Of a DNA stretch of 50,482 nt, positions 24,918 to 33,348 are shown piece after piece. The translations under genes were made by a program, and so were the position numbers. Each line of letters begins with the position of its first letter. Within the stretch, counting starts at the first letter, position 1. The notes below the pieces were generated by a model, which saw only the letters and a list, made by a program, of their open reading frames with translations, did not search any database and was not told the DNA's origin. Source of the DNA: Dehalococcoidia bacterium (lineage in GTDB: Bacteria > Chloroflexota > Dehalococcoidia > Lucifugimonadales > VXLM01); contig VXLM01000021.1 in the NCBI GenBank assembly GCA_009841605.1, positions 1 through 50,482 of the forward strand, in the 5' to 3' direction.

Positions 24918-25330
24918 CCGCGCTCGACACAAATGTGATCGTACGCTACTTGGTGGGCGACAACGCTGAACAAGCCGAGGCGGCACGCGCATTGCTGGAC
25001 GGGCTGACGCCCAGTAATCCAGGGTTCATTTGCCGCGAGGTCGTCGTAGAGGTCGCCTGGGTACTGGAACGGAGCTACCGCTTCACACGAACCCGAGTCG
25101 CGGAGGCATTGATGGACCTAACGGCTTCGGACAGTCTCGTCGTCGAGAATTCTGATGACGTCGCCGCAGCTGCATATCGCTATCGGCAAGGAGGCGCCGG
25201 GTTTTCGGACTTGATGATCCTTACAGCCGCGGAGCGGGCGGGAGCGACGCCGCTTTATACCTTTGACCGCAGACTTGCCAGGATGCAGGGAGCAATCTTG
25301 ATGGAGAGTCCCGGAAGTACGTCGTCATGA
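24914..25330 (+). CDS. vapC: PIN-domain ribonuclease toxin VapC
   Basis: 138-residue PIN-domain toxin, a Mg-dependent RNase. The acidic residues expected at the site are visible: Asp5 (ALDTNVIVRYLVGD), a Glu in VVVEVAWVLER, Asp in GFSDLMIL and Asp in YTFDRRLAR. Translationally coupled to vapB. The gene ends 15 bases before copy C of the duplicated gene end. RNA target unknown. Confidence 0.92.
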   Translation: MTALDTNVIVRYLVGDNAEQAEAARALLDGLTPSNPGFICREVVVEVAWVLERSYRFTRTRVAEALMDLTASDSLVVENSDDVAAAAYRYRQGGAGFSDLMILTAAERAGATPLYTFDRRLARMQGAILMESPGSTSS

Positions 25331-25345
25331 AGGACTCACAGAAAC

Positions 25346-25487
25346 GCGGCCACGGCTACTCGTACATACTGGACCACATAGCCCCAAGGATGCTGTCCAG
25401 GGGCTTCACTCCCCAGGATGTCCACGACATCCTGGTCTCCAACCCTGCTGAAGTGCTCACGTTCCGGTAGTCCCGCGCGGCGCTTTT
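25346..25487 (+). pseudogene. Gene-end repeat, copy C: detached 3' end of a phosphotriesterase-like gene
   Basis: Encodes HGYSYILDHIAPRMLSRGF through VLTFR and TAG in an uninterrupted frame, then TCCCGCGCGGCGCTTT as in copy A, after which similarity ends. Starts within 5 bases of the position where copy B starts. There is no 5' part of the gene; the vapC stop lies just upstream. Confidence 0.85.
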
Positions 25488-25551
25488 GCTGCTCGTGTGC
25501 AGCCGCCGTCCCCTGACCTGGGGACGGCGGCCGGCAAGTCCTGGATTCCGT

Positions 25552-26232
25552 CTATTGCCACAGGTCGGGATCGGGTCGGTTCATCAGCCCGTAGCCCAGG
25601 TATCCATACCAGATGACCAGCAGCACGTAGAAGCTCCGGGCCAGGGAGATGAAGGTGTCGCGGCCGTCGTTGTTGAGTATGGCCATCATGAAGAAGACCA
25701 TTACGGCCAGGCTGACAAGGGCAGCCAACAGGGAGATTATCTGGTTGAAGTCGTCTCTCGTGGAGAGGCCCAACGCGAAAATGAAGCCGCCGAACCCAAG
25801 TGTAATCCCACCGGCGTAGAAGAGACCGGAGCCGGCGTAGTAGACGGGAACGCTTCCCGCGATCTGGTCGCCGGTTTGGGCATCGGCCAGAATGAAGTCC
25901 ATCCCGCCGGAGAGTATCCAACCGGTCAGTCCGACGAAGATCATGAAGAAGCCCATCTGGGCCAGGGCCTTGCCGTTGCCCTGTAAGGTTACGTTCCGCA
26001 TCAGCGCGTAGAGGCCCGAGAGGATGAGGGCCAGACCAAGGATAATGGCGATGTTGGTGACGTTGGTCAGCGCGGCGTTCGAGCCCTTGGCCGTTATGGT
26101 GCCCACAGCGTCTGACACCTCGGCGCTGTCTATCAGCAGTCCCCCGGGTTCTATCAGAAAGAAGACGAAGGCGATTATCGGGCCGAATATGAGAGACAGT
26201 CCCGCCAGCCGGTTCACGGATATTGTGCCCAT
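25552..26232 (-). CDS. Small polytopic membrane protein
   Basis: 226 residues from ATG 26232 (MGTISVNRLAG), with aaggag 8 bases upstream; an ATG at 26259 is possible but lacks such a site. About six hydrophobic segments (LSLIFGPIIAFVFFLIEPG, IAIILGLALILSGLYALM, MGFFMIFVGLTGWILSGG, AGGITLGFGGFIFALGL, IISLLAALVSLAVMVFFMMAIL, FYVLLVIWYGYLGYGL). I do not recognise the family with confidence; it resembles DUF-type four-to-six-span membrane proteins of actinobacteria and Chloroflexota. No partner genes. Function unknown. Confidence 0.75.
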   Translation of the reverse strand: MGTISVNRLAGLSLIFGPIIAFVFFLIEPGGLLIDSAEVSDAVGTITAKGSNAALTNVTNIAIILGLALILSGLYALMRNVTLQGNGKALAQMGFFMIFVGLTGWILSGGMDFILADAQTGDQIAGSVPVYYAGSGLFYAGGITLGFGGFIFALGLSTRDDFNQIISLLAALVSLAVMVFFMMAILNNDGRDTFISLARSFYVLLVIWYGYLGYGLMNRPDPDLWQ

Positions 26233-26418
26233 GGTTGAATCTCCTTTACGTTGTGTCATTGGAAGGATCTGTCGGATTCAGTCCCTCCCGGCCTACATCC
26301 TGACGCCTAAGTTGCGGAATTGCAATAGGAAAGTGACCTGCCCCCAATAGCTGTACCACCCGCTATGTTGGTCTCGTGCGGCGTCCGCGCCCACAAACGT
26401 GTCCATGACACATCCTGT

Positions 26419-26535
26419 AAGAGAGTGTCTAAAAACCCTTCCGTTCACCCTGAGCCTGTCGAAGGGTCGAGGCGCTGTTCATGGTTCGACAAGCTCACCA
26501 CGAACGGTTCCCGACGACTTATTAGACACCCTCTT
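26419..26535. mobile_element. MITE-like element 1
   Basis: Terminal inverted repeats AAGAGAGTGTCTAA (26419-26432) and TTAGACACCCTCTT (26522-26535), one mismatch. The interior carries a TTCACCCTGAGCCTGTCGAA arm and a TTCGACAAGCTCACCACGAA arm, both inside the terminal repeats. No coding capacity. Same organisation as 32065-32167. Confidence 0.75.
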
Positions 26536-26550
26536 CTAGCGGGTGGGTGT

Positions 26551-26635
26551 GAACTTTACGATAACGCAGGGAAATTTCAGGAATTTGTTGCATGGTGTTG
26601 CATTCTGTTGCATTTTCCTTGTTATTGTAAAGTTC
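26551..26635. repeat. Long imperfect inverted repeat enclosing a tandem triple
   Basis: Left arm 26551-26575 (starts GAACTTTACGATAAC) and right arm 26612-26635 (ends TTATTGTAAAGTTC) pair over about 24 bases with about four differences. The loop holds GTTGCATGGT, GTTGCATTCT, GTTGCATTTT (26587-26616), the last unit running into the right arm. Confidence 0.75.
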
Positions 26636-26879
26636 CGTGCGGGCCGAATGGGATGGGACGCAAAGGGTCCCTTTGTTGTAAATGTCCAAAAAAATAGACG
26701 GACATTCCGGGAAATCTTGTGACTTTTCGTGGCTCTGCCGGGGGACTCACTCTCCAGAGTCTTTTGTGTAGGCGCTATGTCTTTGGAGACCAGTGTAGTA
26801 CGGGTGTTCGCTTTCGTCAAATTCGGGATGATTCTACCCCACCTGTGCCCCACCCTACCCGATTCCGGCGTGGCGAGAA

Positions 26880-29800
26880 CTAGGAGTCCTCGCACACCTG
26901 CAGTCCAAGGCCGGCGAAGTCGCTGTCTTCGATGGCGGTCAGCCCCGGCGGCACGCAGCCGGTGAGTTGGTTCTCAGCGAGCCTCCAGTGAACGAGGCTG
27001 TGGTTGGCCAACCCGCCCAGTTCCGTGGGAATCGGTCCTGATAAGTTGTTTTCGCTCAGCCACAGCCGCTCCAGGGTGGTCAGGCTTCCAAGTTCGGCGG
27101 GAATCTGTCCGGTCAGCATGTTCCCGTGCAGCCACATGAACCGCAGCCTACCCAAGTCCCCCAGCGTGTCCGAGATAGGGCCGCTCAGCATGTTGCGATG
27201 AAGCCGCAGGTGAGTCAGGTTGGTCATCTCGCCCAACTCGGACGGGATCTCTCCTGTCAGGTTGTTGCCGTGGAGGTTCAGATCCCAGAGGTTGGAGAGG
27301 TTGGCCAACTCAGGCGGGATACCACCCTCCAACTCGTTGGTGTGGAGCCACAGGTAGCGCAGGCTGTCCATGTCGCCCAGCTCGGACGGGATCTCACCGG
27401 TCAACGAGTTGTCGTGGAGATAGAGGTACACGAGGTCATTCATGTCGCCGAACGACGCCGGGATGCTGCCCGTGAAATTGTTGCTCTGCAACTTGATCCG
27501 CACCAATCCTGTCATGCCGCTGAGGTCGGGGATCGGTCCTTCCAACTCGTTGCCCCAAAGCCAGAATTCTCTCACCTTGGTCAGCGAACCCAACCAGTCG
27601 GGCAGACCACCACTTAGATCATTGTTCGACAGGTACAGTTGCTCCAGGTCGGTCAGGTTTCTGAGGTCGGGGATGGGGCCGCTCAGCTTGTTGTTGTTGA
27701 GGCCCAGATATTGCAGGTTTGTGAGGTTACCCAACTCAGTGGGAAGCGGGCCGCTCAGTCCGTTGTTGCGGAGGTTCAGGTAGGTCAGGCGGGAGAGGCG
27801 GCCTAGCTCAGCCGGGACAGATCCTCCGAGCCCCGCGCCTCGGATGTTCAGCCATGCAACCCGCGCAGGATTTCCTCTTACGGTGATGCCGTCCCAGTCG
27901 GCGATCGGAGTATCCGCCGACCAGTTGAGGTAGGCGTCGCGGGCGAGGGTGTCGCGGGATGCCAGCAGAGTCTCGCAGTCAGCGATCAGTCCCGTGTTGG
28001 TCACATCAGCAACCGCCCCGCCGGTGAAACAAACGCTCGGCGTCTTCGGTGTTCCCGTGAGTGTCTTCGACCAAGGCCCCGGACCTGCTGCGTCAACTGC
28101 CCGCACCTGAAGGTCATATCGAGTCCCTATAGCTAGGCTGGTCACGTCATACTCAAAATCCCCTTCGGCAGAGGCGCCCCATGCGTCTCCCACCACAGTC
28201 CAATTGGCGTCTACTGTGCCGTCGGCCGCTGTAGGCACATGACGAAGATCGTAGGAGACGATGTCTGATGCACCCATTTTTTCCGGTGCGTTCCATGAGA
28301 CGGTCAGGAAGCCCCCATTCGATGTCACCTTACCTATACTTGGAGGACCTAGCGCCAAGTTGACTTCATTGCCGCAGGTCTCTGCACTATCAGCAAGTAC
28401 GAACGCCGGAGACCAGTTTGAGAGGGGTGTGCCATCTTCGTTGATGGCTCGAACTGTCATCGTCACCTTTTCCCGATCCCGCCAGCGATGAAGTGGAACT
28501 TGGCCCAAATCTATTGAGATACGAGACTCCTGCACGTCAAGTTCGCTCCGGAGAACGGTTACCTGCTCTGTGTCGTAGTCCGTGACCCTCCGAATTTGCA
28601 AAATCGTGGTGCGATCATGGCCGACTCCGTCCACAGTAAGTTCAAGAGTATTCTCGTAGCTATGTAGCGAATGACGCATCACACAGTTTGGCGGCTTGGG
28701 GTTGATGTCCTTGATTTCCGCAGAGTAATCGGGCAAAGGCGGGATTATGGCGGATGATTCTGTACTCGATGGAGGTGGAGTTCCAAAGGGATTGAGATAC
28801 AGAAGTACACGGGCACGGTTGGTATGGCCAATGTAGAGATTGTCGTTTTCGTCGAACGTTGCGGTGTACGGCATGGACCCGTAGTCATACAGAAGCGATG
28901 TGGGAAACACCGCTGGACCAAGCGGGTCATCGTAGACGCCGACAAACGCCGCGCCCAAATAGGCGTTATATCCCACGACCATCCTGTTGGTGCTGTCGAA
29001 TGCAGGTTCCCATGTGGCCGCCGTCAAAGGACCTGAGTTAATGCGCCTCAATCTCATCATTGCCGTACGATTCCTGTCGTCACCCCAAGGGCTATTTGGC
29101 CCCTGACCGGATCGCAGGAATGCCTTTGTCGGATGAGGTCTGAAGACTGCCTGAGAATTCGAGGTTTGTGTCACTGAGGGTGGGAACACTAAGAGGCGCT
29201 TATTCCCTTCCACCTCCAGCGAGTGATCCGAGACATAGAGATTGCCCAGCCTGTCAATTGACAAGGCCCCCGGATAACAGAGCACATCGTCGTGCAGCCC
29301 GCTGTCAATCACGGTACTATCCGCCGCCGGGAATCGACCCTGATTACATTGGCGTCCGTTGGCATCAAGCTGTCCAAGAATCACGTCCACTACTGGGTTT
29401 GTCAGTGGATCGCGGATGCGAAGGACACGGTGATTGTCCGTATCGCTAAGCCAGATGCGCTCGCCGTTTCCCTCGGGCGCAAGTCCGAAAATACGGGCCC
29501 CCAGCGTAATTCGGTCTTCGGTACCAAGGACAGGGAAGGTATCTTGGTTTGTCCAGATCGTATGTATCGGAACCGAGTATTCGGTCAACGGGAGTTCGTA
29601 AACATCCAAGTATCTGAGGCCCTCTCTGCCCAAGACCCATAGTCGGCCCGATTCGTCGGTCTTGATTCTCCCACAGCAGTCAGACCAGTTGTCTATGAAG
29701 AATTCGTCACCTACAACTCCGTCGGCCGGCTTTCCGTTTTCCAGCGTGCCGAGTCCGTTCCAGAACATCAGCCGTGCGTAATCGGACACTATGAGTTGGT

Positions 29801-31685
29801 CATTCACGGCTACGATACCGCTGGTGGAACGCATTCCCCTTCTGTCCTTGAAGTTCGCATTAGGTGGTGGGTAGAACAACCGCCTGTCCGCGAGACCGAT
29901 GTCGGGCCCCTCGACCTCGCTTTCGTCGGCATCAGCCGGAAAGCGGAAGACGTCCGCAGTGGCGAGAAACACCGGAACCAGCACATTCCCCTGTGCGTCA
30001 ATACCGATACTTCCGGCAATTGGGCACATATGCGGCGAAAGGGGCAACTCCCAGCGAGGACTGCCGCAGTCACGGGTGGGCTGATATGACTCCTTGCCCA
30101 AGACCTTCATTACTGAGGTGCCAGTCGTGTCCCATAGCTCGACCATGTTGTTGCCGGCATTAAGAACCCAAACGCCACTGCCGTCGGGGTCAACCTCGAC
30201 GGACGTTGGACGATGGAACTTTGATCCAAAAGTCCGATCAGCCGTCATTCCGGACTCGAAAGGCGGTTCAAAGACCAGCACTCTATCATTGAGAGTATCG
30301 GCGACATGCAGGCTGCCGCTTTGCTCAAACCGGACTGCTGAAGGCCCGTGTAGTCCGTCCAGCGCTCTCCCGCGCTCGGCACTTGTGAAGTCGACTTGAC
30401 CGAGCACTAGGTCTGGAGTCTTGGATATCTCGCCACTGGCCTGATCCACGGAGAAGCGAAGAACACGGTTGTTTCCACCGTCTGCAACCCACATATTCCC
30501 CTGCGGGTCTATTTCCACGCCATTGCCGTAGTGGTTCGTCATGCCATCATTGCTGGCTGAATGAAAGCAGAGACTCACGGCGGTCGGCTTATCGAAGTCG
30601 CCCCGGTTGCACAGATTTTCAGAGAAGTTCTCTTGTCCCCATACCCTGTCGGCAATCGAGTCTGTCTCAAAGGGGTTCTCATACTTCAGTATCCTATGGT
30701 TGAAGGAATCGGGAACATACAGCGCACCCTGACTGTCCACCGCCATTGTCACGAACGTGTGGTCTTCGCCGGGACTGATCCCGTGCTCTGTTATCCCACA
30801 TAGAGTTTCCGGTCCTGCAAGTGGGCGGTGAGGGTAATTCTGTACGCCGCTGTCGCCGTTACAGGCAGCGTGATCGTACGGAGACGGTTGGCCTAGTACG
30901 AAGTCGGCCGAGCAGGGACCGGGGCCTGAGTAACAAGTGGCGAGGTCTATGGCGAGAATACGGCTATTGCCGGAGTCCCAAACGTATGCCCTACCCGGAT
31001 CGACGGATCGATCTACAACGACCCCACCAGGATTGAAGACTTTGTAGGGTACGACGTTGTAATCGCCGATTTGTGTAAAGTCCGGTTTCCCAATCACGAC
31101 GTCTGACCAATGGTCACCTGAAATGCCACGAATAGGCGATGGGGGTGTAAAAGGCTGCACATATCCACACGTTACACTCGTGTCCGCGAGCACGAAATCA
31201 TCCGACCAATTCGAAGGTAGTTGTGAGGAGTTGGTGGATGACAGGCGGACTTGGAGTGTTATTCTCCGACCTTTCGGCCAGCGTTCGCCGATTTCTCCCA
31301 TGTCGACCGTTATCCGACGGGGGTCCAACCAATCCACGTCTTGACTGAAGGGGCCAGTGACCGTTCCGGTTTCCACTTCGAGGAACTCGACTCGTCCATC
31401 CCCACCAGCGGCGGTCAAGTTCTCACCGGTCAGCGTAAGGAGACTGTCGTCTTCATAAGGTGAAGCATGCAATACGCAGTAAGGCGGATCGGGATGCACC
31501 GAGTGGATGACTGGCCTCGCCATCTGAGCAGAAGCCGTACGCCATGGAAGGACATTGGCAGACGACAATATCAACATGACGAATAGAAACGCAGCCAGCG
31601 CCAACATTACCAAGAGCAGTGATCGTATTATCAAGACATGAACCACAGCTGGAGGTAAGCGGGAATCGCTTTTCCTGAGCAACAT
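26880..31685 (-). CDS. Giant surface protein: TM anchor, NHL-type propeller, FN3, leucine-rich repeats
   Basis: 1601 residues, one intact frame. Residues about 19-42 are hydrophobic (signal or membrane anchor). About 62-173 is a beta-domain beginning PDPPYCVLHASPYEDDSL and ending NWSDDFVLADTSVTCG. About 180-990 is NHL-like propeller sequence (VDSQGALYVPDSFNHRILKY, DPQGNMWVADGGNNRVLRF). About 995-1103 repeats the first beta-domain (PKPPNCVMRHSLHSYENT to NWSPAFVLADSAETCG). Then FN3 (about 1107-1209) and about twelve leucine-rich repeats of the plant-like type NxLSGxIPxELGxLxxL (1285-1585), capped by LTGCVPPGL and a final Cys. Probably displayed on the cell surface for binding or adhesion. Domain calls are by motif; ligand unknown. 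Confidence 0.85.
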   Translation of the reverse strand: MLLRKSDSRLPPAVVHVLIIRSLLLVMLALAAFLFVMLILSSANVLPWRTASAQMARPVIHSVHPDPPYCVLHASPYEDDSLLTLTGENLTAAGGDGRVEFLEVETGTVTGPFSQDVDWLDPRRITVDMGEIGERWPKGRRITLQVRLSSTNSSQLPSNWSDDFVLADTSVTCGYVQPFTPPSPIRGISGDHWSDVVIGKPDFTQIGDYNVVPYKVFNPGGVVVDRSVDPGRAYVWDSGNSRILAIDLATCYSGPGPCSADFVLGQPSPYDHAACNGDSGVQNYPHRPLAGPETLCGITEHGISPGEDHTFVTMAVDSQGALYVPDSFNHRILKYENPFETDSIADRVWGQENFSENLCNRGDFDKPTAVSLCFHSASNDGMTNHYGNGVEIDPQGNMWVADGGNNRVLRFSVDQASGEISKTPDLVLGQVDFTSAERGRALDGLHGPSAVRFEQSGSLHVADTLNDRVLVFEPPFESGMTADRTFGSKFHRPTSVEVDPDGSGVWVLNAGNNMVELWDTTGTSVMKVLGKESYQPTRDCGSPRWELPLSPHMCPIAGSIGIDAQGNVLVPVFLATADVFRFPADADESEVEGPDIGLADRRLFYPPPNANFKDRRGMRSTSGIVAVNDQLIVSDYARLMFWNGLGTLENGKPADGVVGDEFFIDNWSDCCGRIKTDESGRLWVLGREGLRYLDVYELPLTEYSVPIHTIWTNQDTFPVLGTEDRITLGARIFGLAPEGNGERIWLSDTDNHRVLRIRDPLTNPVVDVILGQLDANGRQCNQGRFPAADSTVIDSGLHDDVLCYPGALSIDRLGNLYVSDHSLEVEGNKRLLVFPPSVTQTSNSQAVFRPHPTKAFLRSGQGPNSPWGDDRNRTAMMRLRRINSGPLTAATWEPAFDSTNRMVVGYNAYLGAAFVGVYDDPLGPAVFPTSLLYDYGSMPYTATFDENDNLYIGHTNRARVLLYLNPFGTPPPSSTESSAIIPPLPDYSAEIKDINPKPPNCVMRHSLHSYENTLELTVDGVGHDRTTILQIRRVTDYDTEQVTVLRSELDVQESRISIDLGQVPLHRWRDREKVTMTVRAINEDGTPLSNWSPAFVLADSAETCGNEVNLALGPPSIGKVTSNGGFLTVSWNAPEKMGASDIVSYDLRHVPTAADGTVDANWTVVGDAWGASAEGDFEYDVTSLAIGTRYDLQVRAVDAAGPGPWSKTLTGTPKTPSVCFTGGAVADVTNTGLIADCETLLASRDTLARDAYLNWSADTPIADWDGITVRGNPARVAWLNIRGAGLGGSVPAELGRLSRLTYLNLRNNGLSGPLPTELGNLTNLQYLGLNNNKLSGPIPDLRNLTDLEQLYLSNNDLSGGLPDWLGSLTKVREFWLWGNELEGPIPDLSGMTGLVRIKLQSNNFTGSIPASFGDMNDLVYLYLHDNSLTGEIPSELGDMDSLRYLWLHTNELEGGIPPELANLSNLWDLNLHGNNLTGEIPSELGEMTNLTHLRLHRNMLSGPISDTLGDLGRLRFMWLHGNMLTGQIPAELGSLTTLERLWLSENNLSGPIPTELGGLANHSLVHWRLAENQLTGCVPPGLTAIEDSDFAGLGLQVCEDS

Positions 31686-32274
31686 AACGCCCGAACGTTA
31701 CAGGAAGCGTCTCACCCTACGCAACAAACGTGCGAGTCAGAACAACTTGCTGGCTTTTTTGGACATTAGGTGTCAAGGGCAAAGTGAACGAAATGCCAGA
31801 GACTTCCAAGTCCAACAGATTGGTTGCCTGCACGGCGAATCTAATTTCAAATCTAGCGACATACTTGCGGGCCACATCTTGGACCTAATCGAGCTGGATG
31901 GGACGGTTTCAGCGTCACGGAACTTTGGCGACCCAACCATCGATACCGCCGACCACGCACTGAGTTGGCTTGTGGTGCTGCGGTCGTGGAAGGACGACGA
32001 TAAGCTGATGGTGAGGATTCGCTATCCCCCACCCAACCGCACTCGAACTAGTCAGTTCCCCTTTAGAGGGTGTCTAAAAACTCCGTTCACCCTGAGCCTG
32101 TCGAAGGGTCGTTCATGGTTCGACAAGCTCTCCACGAACGGATCCGGCGACTTATTAGACACCCTCTTAGAATTCCAAGCCAGTCCTGAGAGCGAGAGTT
32201 CTGTCCTCCTGATTTGACAAACCGTCGCGATTTCCTCACATTGTGCGGAGACAAACGTCGAGGTGATCTGCGAC
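31686..32274. other. Intergenic region with element and possible gene remnant
   Basis: About 590 bases. An open frame from 31747 to 32217 runs into the MITE-like element at 32065, so its C terminus is element sequence. Its first 105 codons (for example DTADHALSWLVVLRSWKDDD) do not match a family I know; it could be a gene fragment cut by the element or chance. aggtgat (32261-32267) is the ribosome site of the next gene. Confidence 0.45.
32065..32167. mobile_element. MITE-like element 2
   Basis: Perfect 13-base terminal inverted repeats AGAGGGTGTCTAA (32065-32077) and TTAGACACCCTCT (32155-32167). The interior is nearly the same as element 1, with TTCACCCTGAGCCTGTCGAA and TTCGACAAGCTCTCCACGAA arms. 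No coding capacity; no certain target duplication. Confidence 0.8.
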
Positions 32275-33348
32275 ATGGCAAACGAGTATCTCGCATATAT
32301 CGGCACGTACACGTCCCTGGGAGCGGAGGGCATCTACTGCTACCGCTTCGACATGGCGACCGGAGCGCTGGAGTACGTCAACACGACCGGAGCCATCGAC
32401 GACCCGTCGTTCTTGGACATTGCTCCGTCCGGCAAGAACTTGTACGCCGTGTGCGCCGACTTCGAGGCCATGACGACGGGGATCATCCGCGCCTACTCGA
32501 TTGACGCGGACACGGGCGAACTGACCTTCCTGAACGAGCAGTCCTCCGAGGGGACGGGGCCTTGCCACGTCGAGGTCGATCAGACGAGCCGCTACGTCCT
32601 GCTGGCGAACTACGGCAGCGGCAGCGTCGCGTCCTACCCCATCCAGGAGGACGGCAGCATCGGCAAGGCGACGGGATTCGTCCAGCACGAGGGATCGAGC
32701 ATCGATCCCGAACGCCAGGAGGGGCCGCACGGGCACTCCATCAACATCGATCCGACTAACACGTTCGCCTTCGCCGCCGATCTCGGCATCGACAAGGTGC
32801 TGGCGTACCGGATCAACCATGACGACGGTAGTATCACCCCCGCCGATTCGCCGTACACTCGCACTCCGCCGGGCGGAGGCCCACGCCACTTCGCCTTCCA
32901 TCCCAACGGCAGGCACGCCTATCTCCTCAACGAGATGGGATCCAGTGTCACCGCCATGCACTACGACAGTTCGCGCGGAATGCTCAACGAGATCGAGACC
33001 CTGACGACCCTGCCGGACGATTTCGACGGAGTCAACCACTGCGCCGACATCCACGTGTCGCCGGACGGCCAGTTCGTCTACGCCTCCAACCGCGGCCACG
33101 ACAGCATCGCTGTCTTCGGCATCGACCAGGACACCGGCGGGCTCTCCTTCGTGGGACGCGTATCGAGCGGCGGCGAGACGCCTCGCAACTTCGCCCTCGA
33201 CCCGTCGGGGACATACATGTTGGTGTCCAACCAGGACACCGGCAACATCCTCACTTACTGCATAAACCGGGAAACCGGGATGCCGGAGCCGACGGGCCAC
33301 GAGGTCGATGTTCCCGCCCCCGTTTGCATCAAGCTCCTGCCGGTCTAG
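32275..33348 (+). CDS. Lactonase-family seven-bladed propeller (6-phosphogluconolactonase-like)
   Basis: 357 residues from ATG 32275 (MANEYLAYIGTYTSLGAEG), with gaggtgat 7 bases upstream. Member of the Pgl/YbhE lactonase family: YIGTYT at the N terminus, repeated beta-propeller strands such as GPCHVEVDQTSRYVLLANYGSG, PHGHSINIDPTNTFAFAADLG, GPRHFAFHPNGRHAYLLNEM and TPRNFALDPSGTYMLVSNQD. Cytoplasmic; hydrolysis of 6-phosphogluconolactone or another sugar lactone. With no pentose-phosphate neighbours, a catabolic lactone is equally likely. Confidence 0.88.
   Translation: MANEYLAYIGTYTSLGAEGIYCYRFDMATGALEYVNTTGAIDDPSFLDIAPSGKNLYAVCADFEAMTTGIIRAYSIDADTGELTFLNEQSSEGTGPCHVEVDQTSRYVLLANYGSGSVASYPIQEDGSIGKATGFVQHEGSSIDPERQEGPHGHSINIDPTNTFAFAADLGIDKVLAYRINHDDGSITPADSPYTRTPPGGGPRHFAFHPNGRHAYLLNEMGSSVTAMHYDSSRGMLNEIETLTTLPDDFDGVNHCADIHVSPDGQFVYASNRGHDSIAVFGIDQDTGGLSFVGRVSSGGETPRNFALDPSGTYMLVSNQDTGNILTYCINRETGMPEPTGHEVDVPAPVCIKLLPV

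Larger units (their letters stand above)
26233..26879. other. Repeat-rich intergenic region
   Basis: About 650 bases without a convincing gene: a MITE-like element (26419-26535), an inverted repeat around three 10-bp units (26551-26635), and a GGACATTCCGGGAAAT block (about 26699-26736) that matches about 7462-7495. Open frames here are shadows of the repeats. Confidence 0.7.

Noticed and set aside
22630-25487. Integron-like cassette array with the gene-end repeat acting as attC
   Set aside because: The repeat is protein-coding in copy A, lacks GTTRRRY-type core sites, the genes are on both strands, and no integrase is present.
26419-26535. Rho-independent terminator
   Set aside because: The inverted repeats are 90 bases apart and there is no U-tract; the structure recurs as an element elsewhere.
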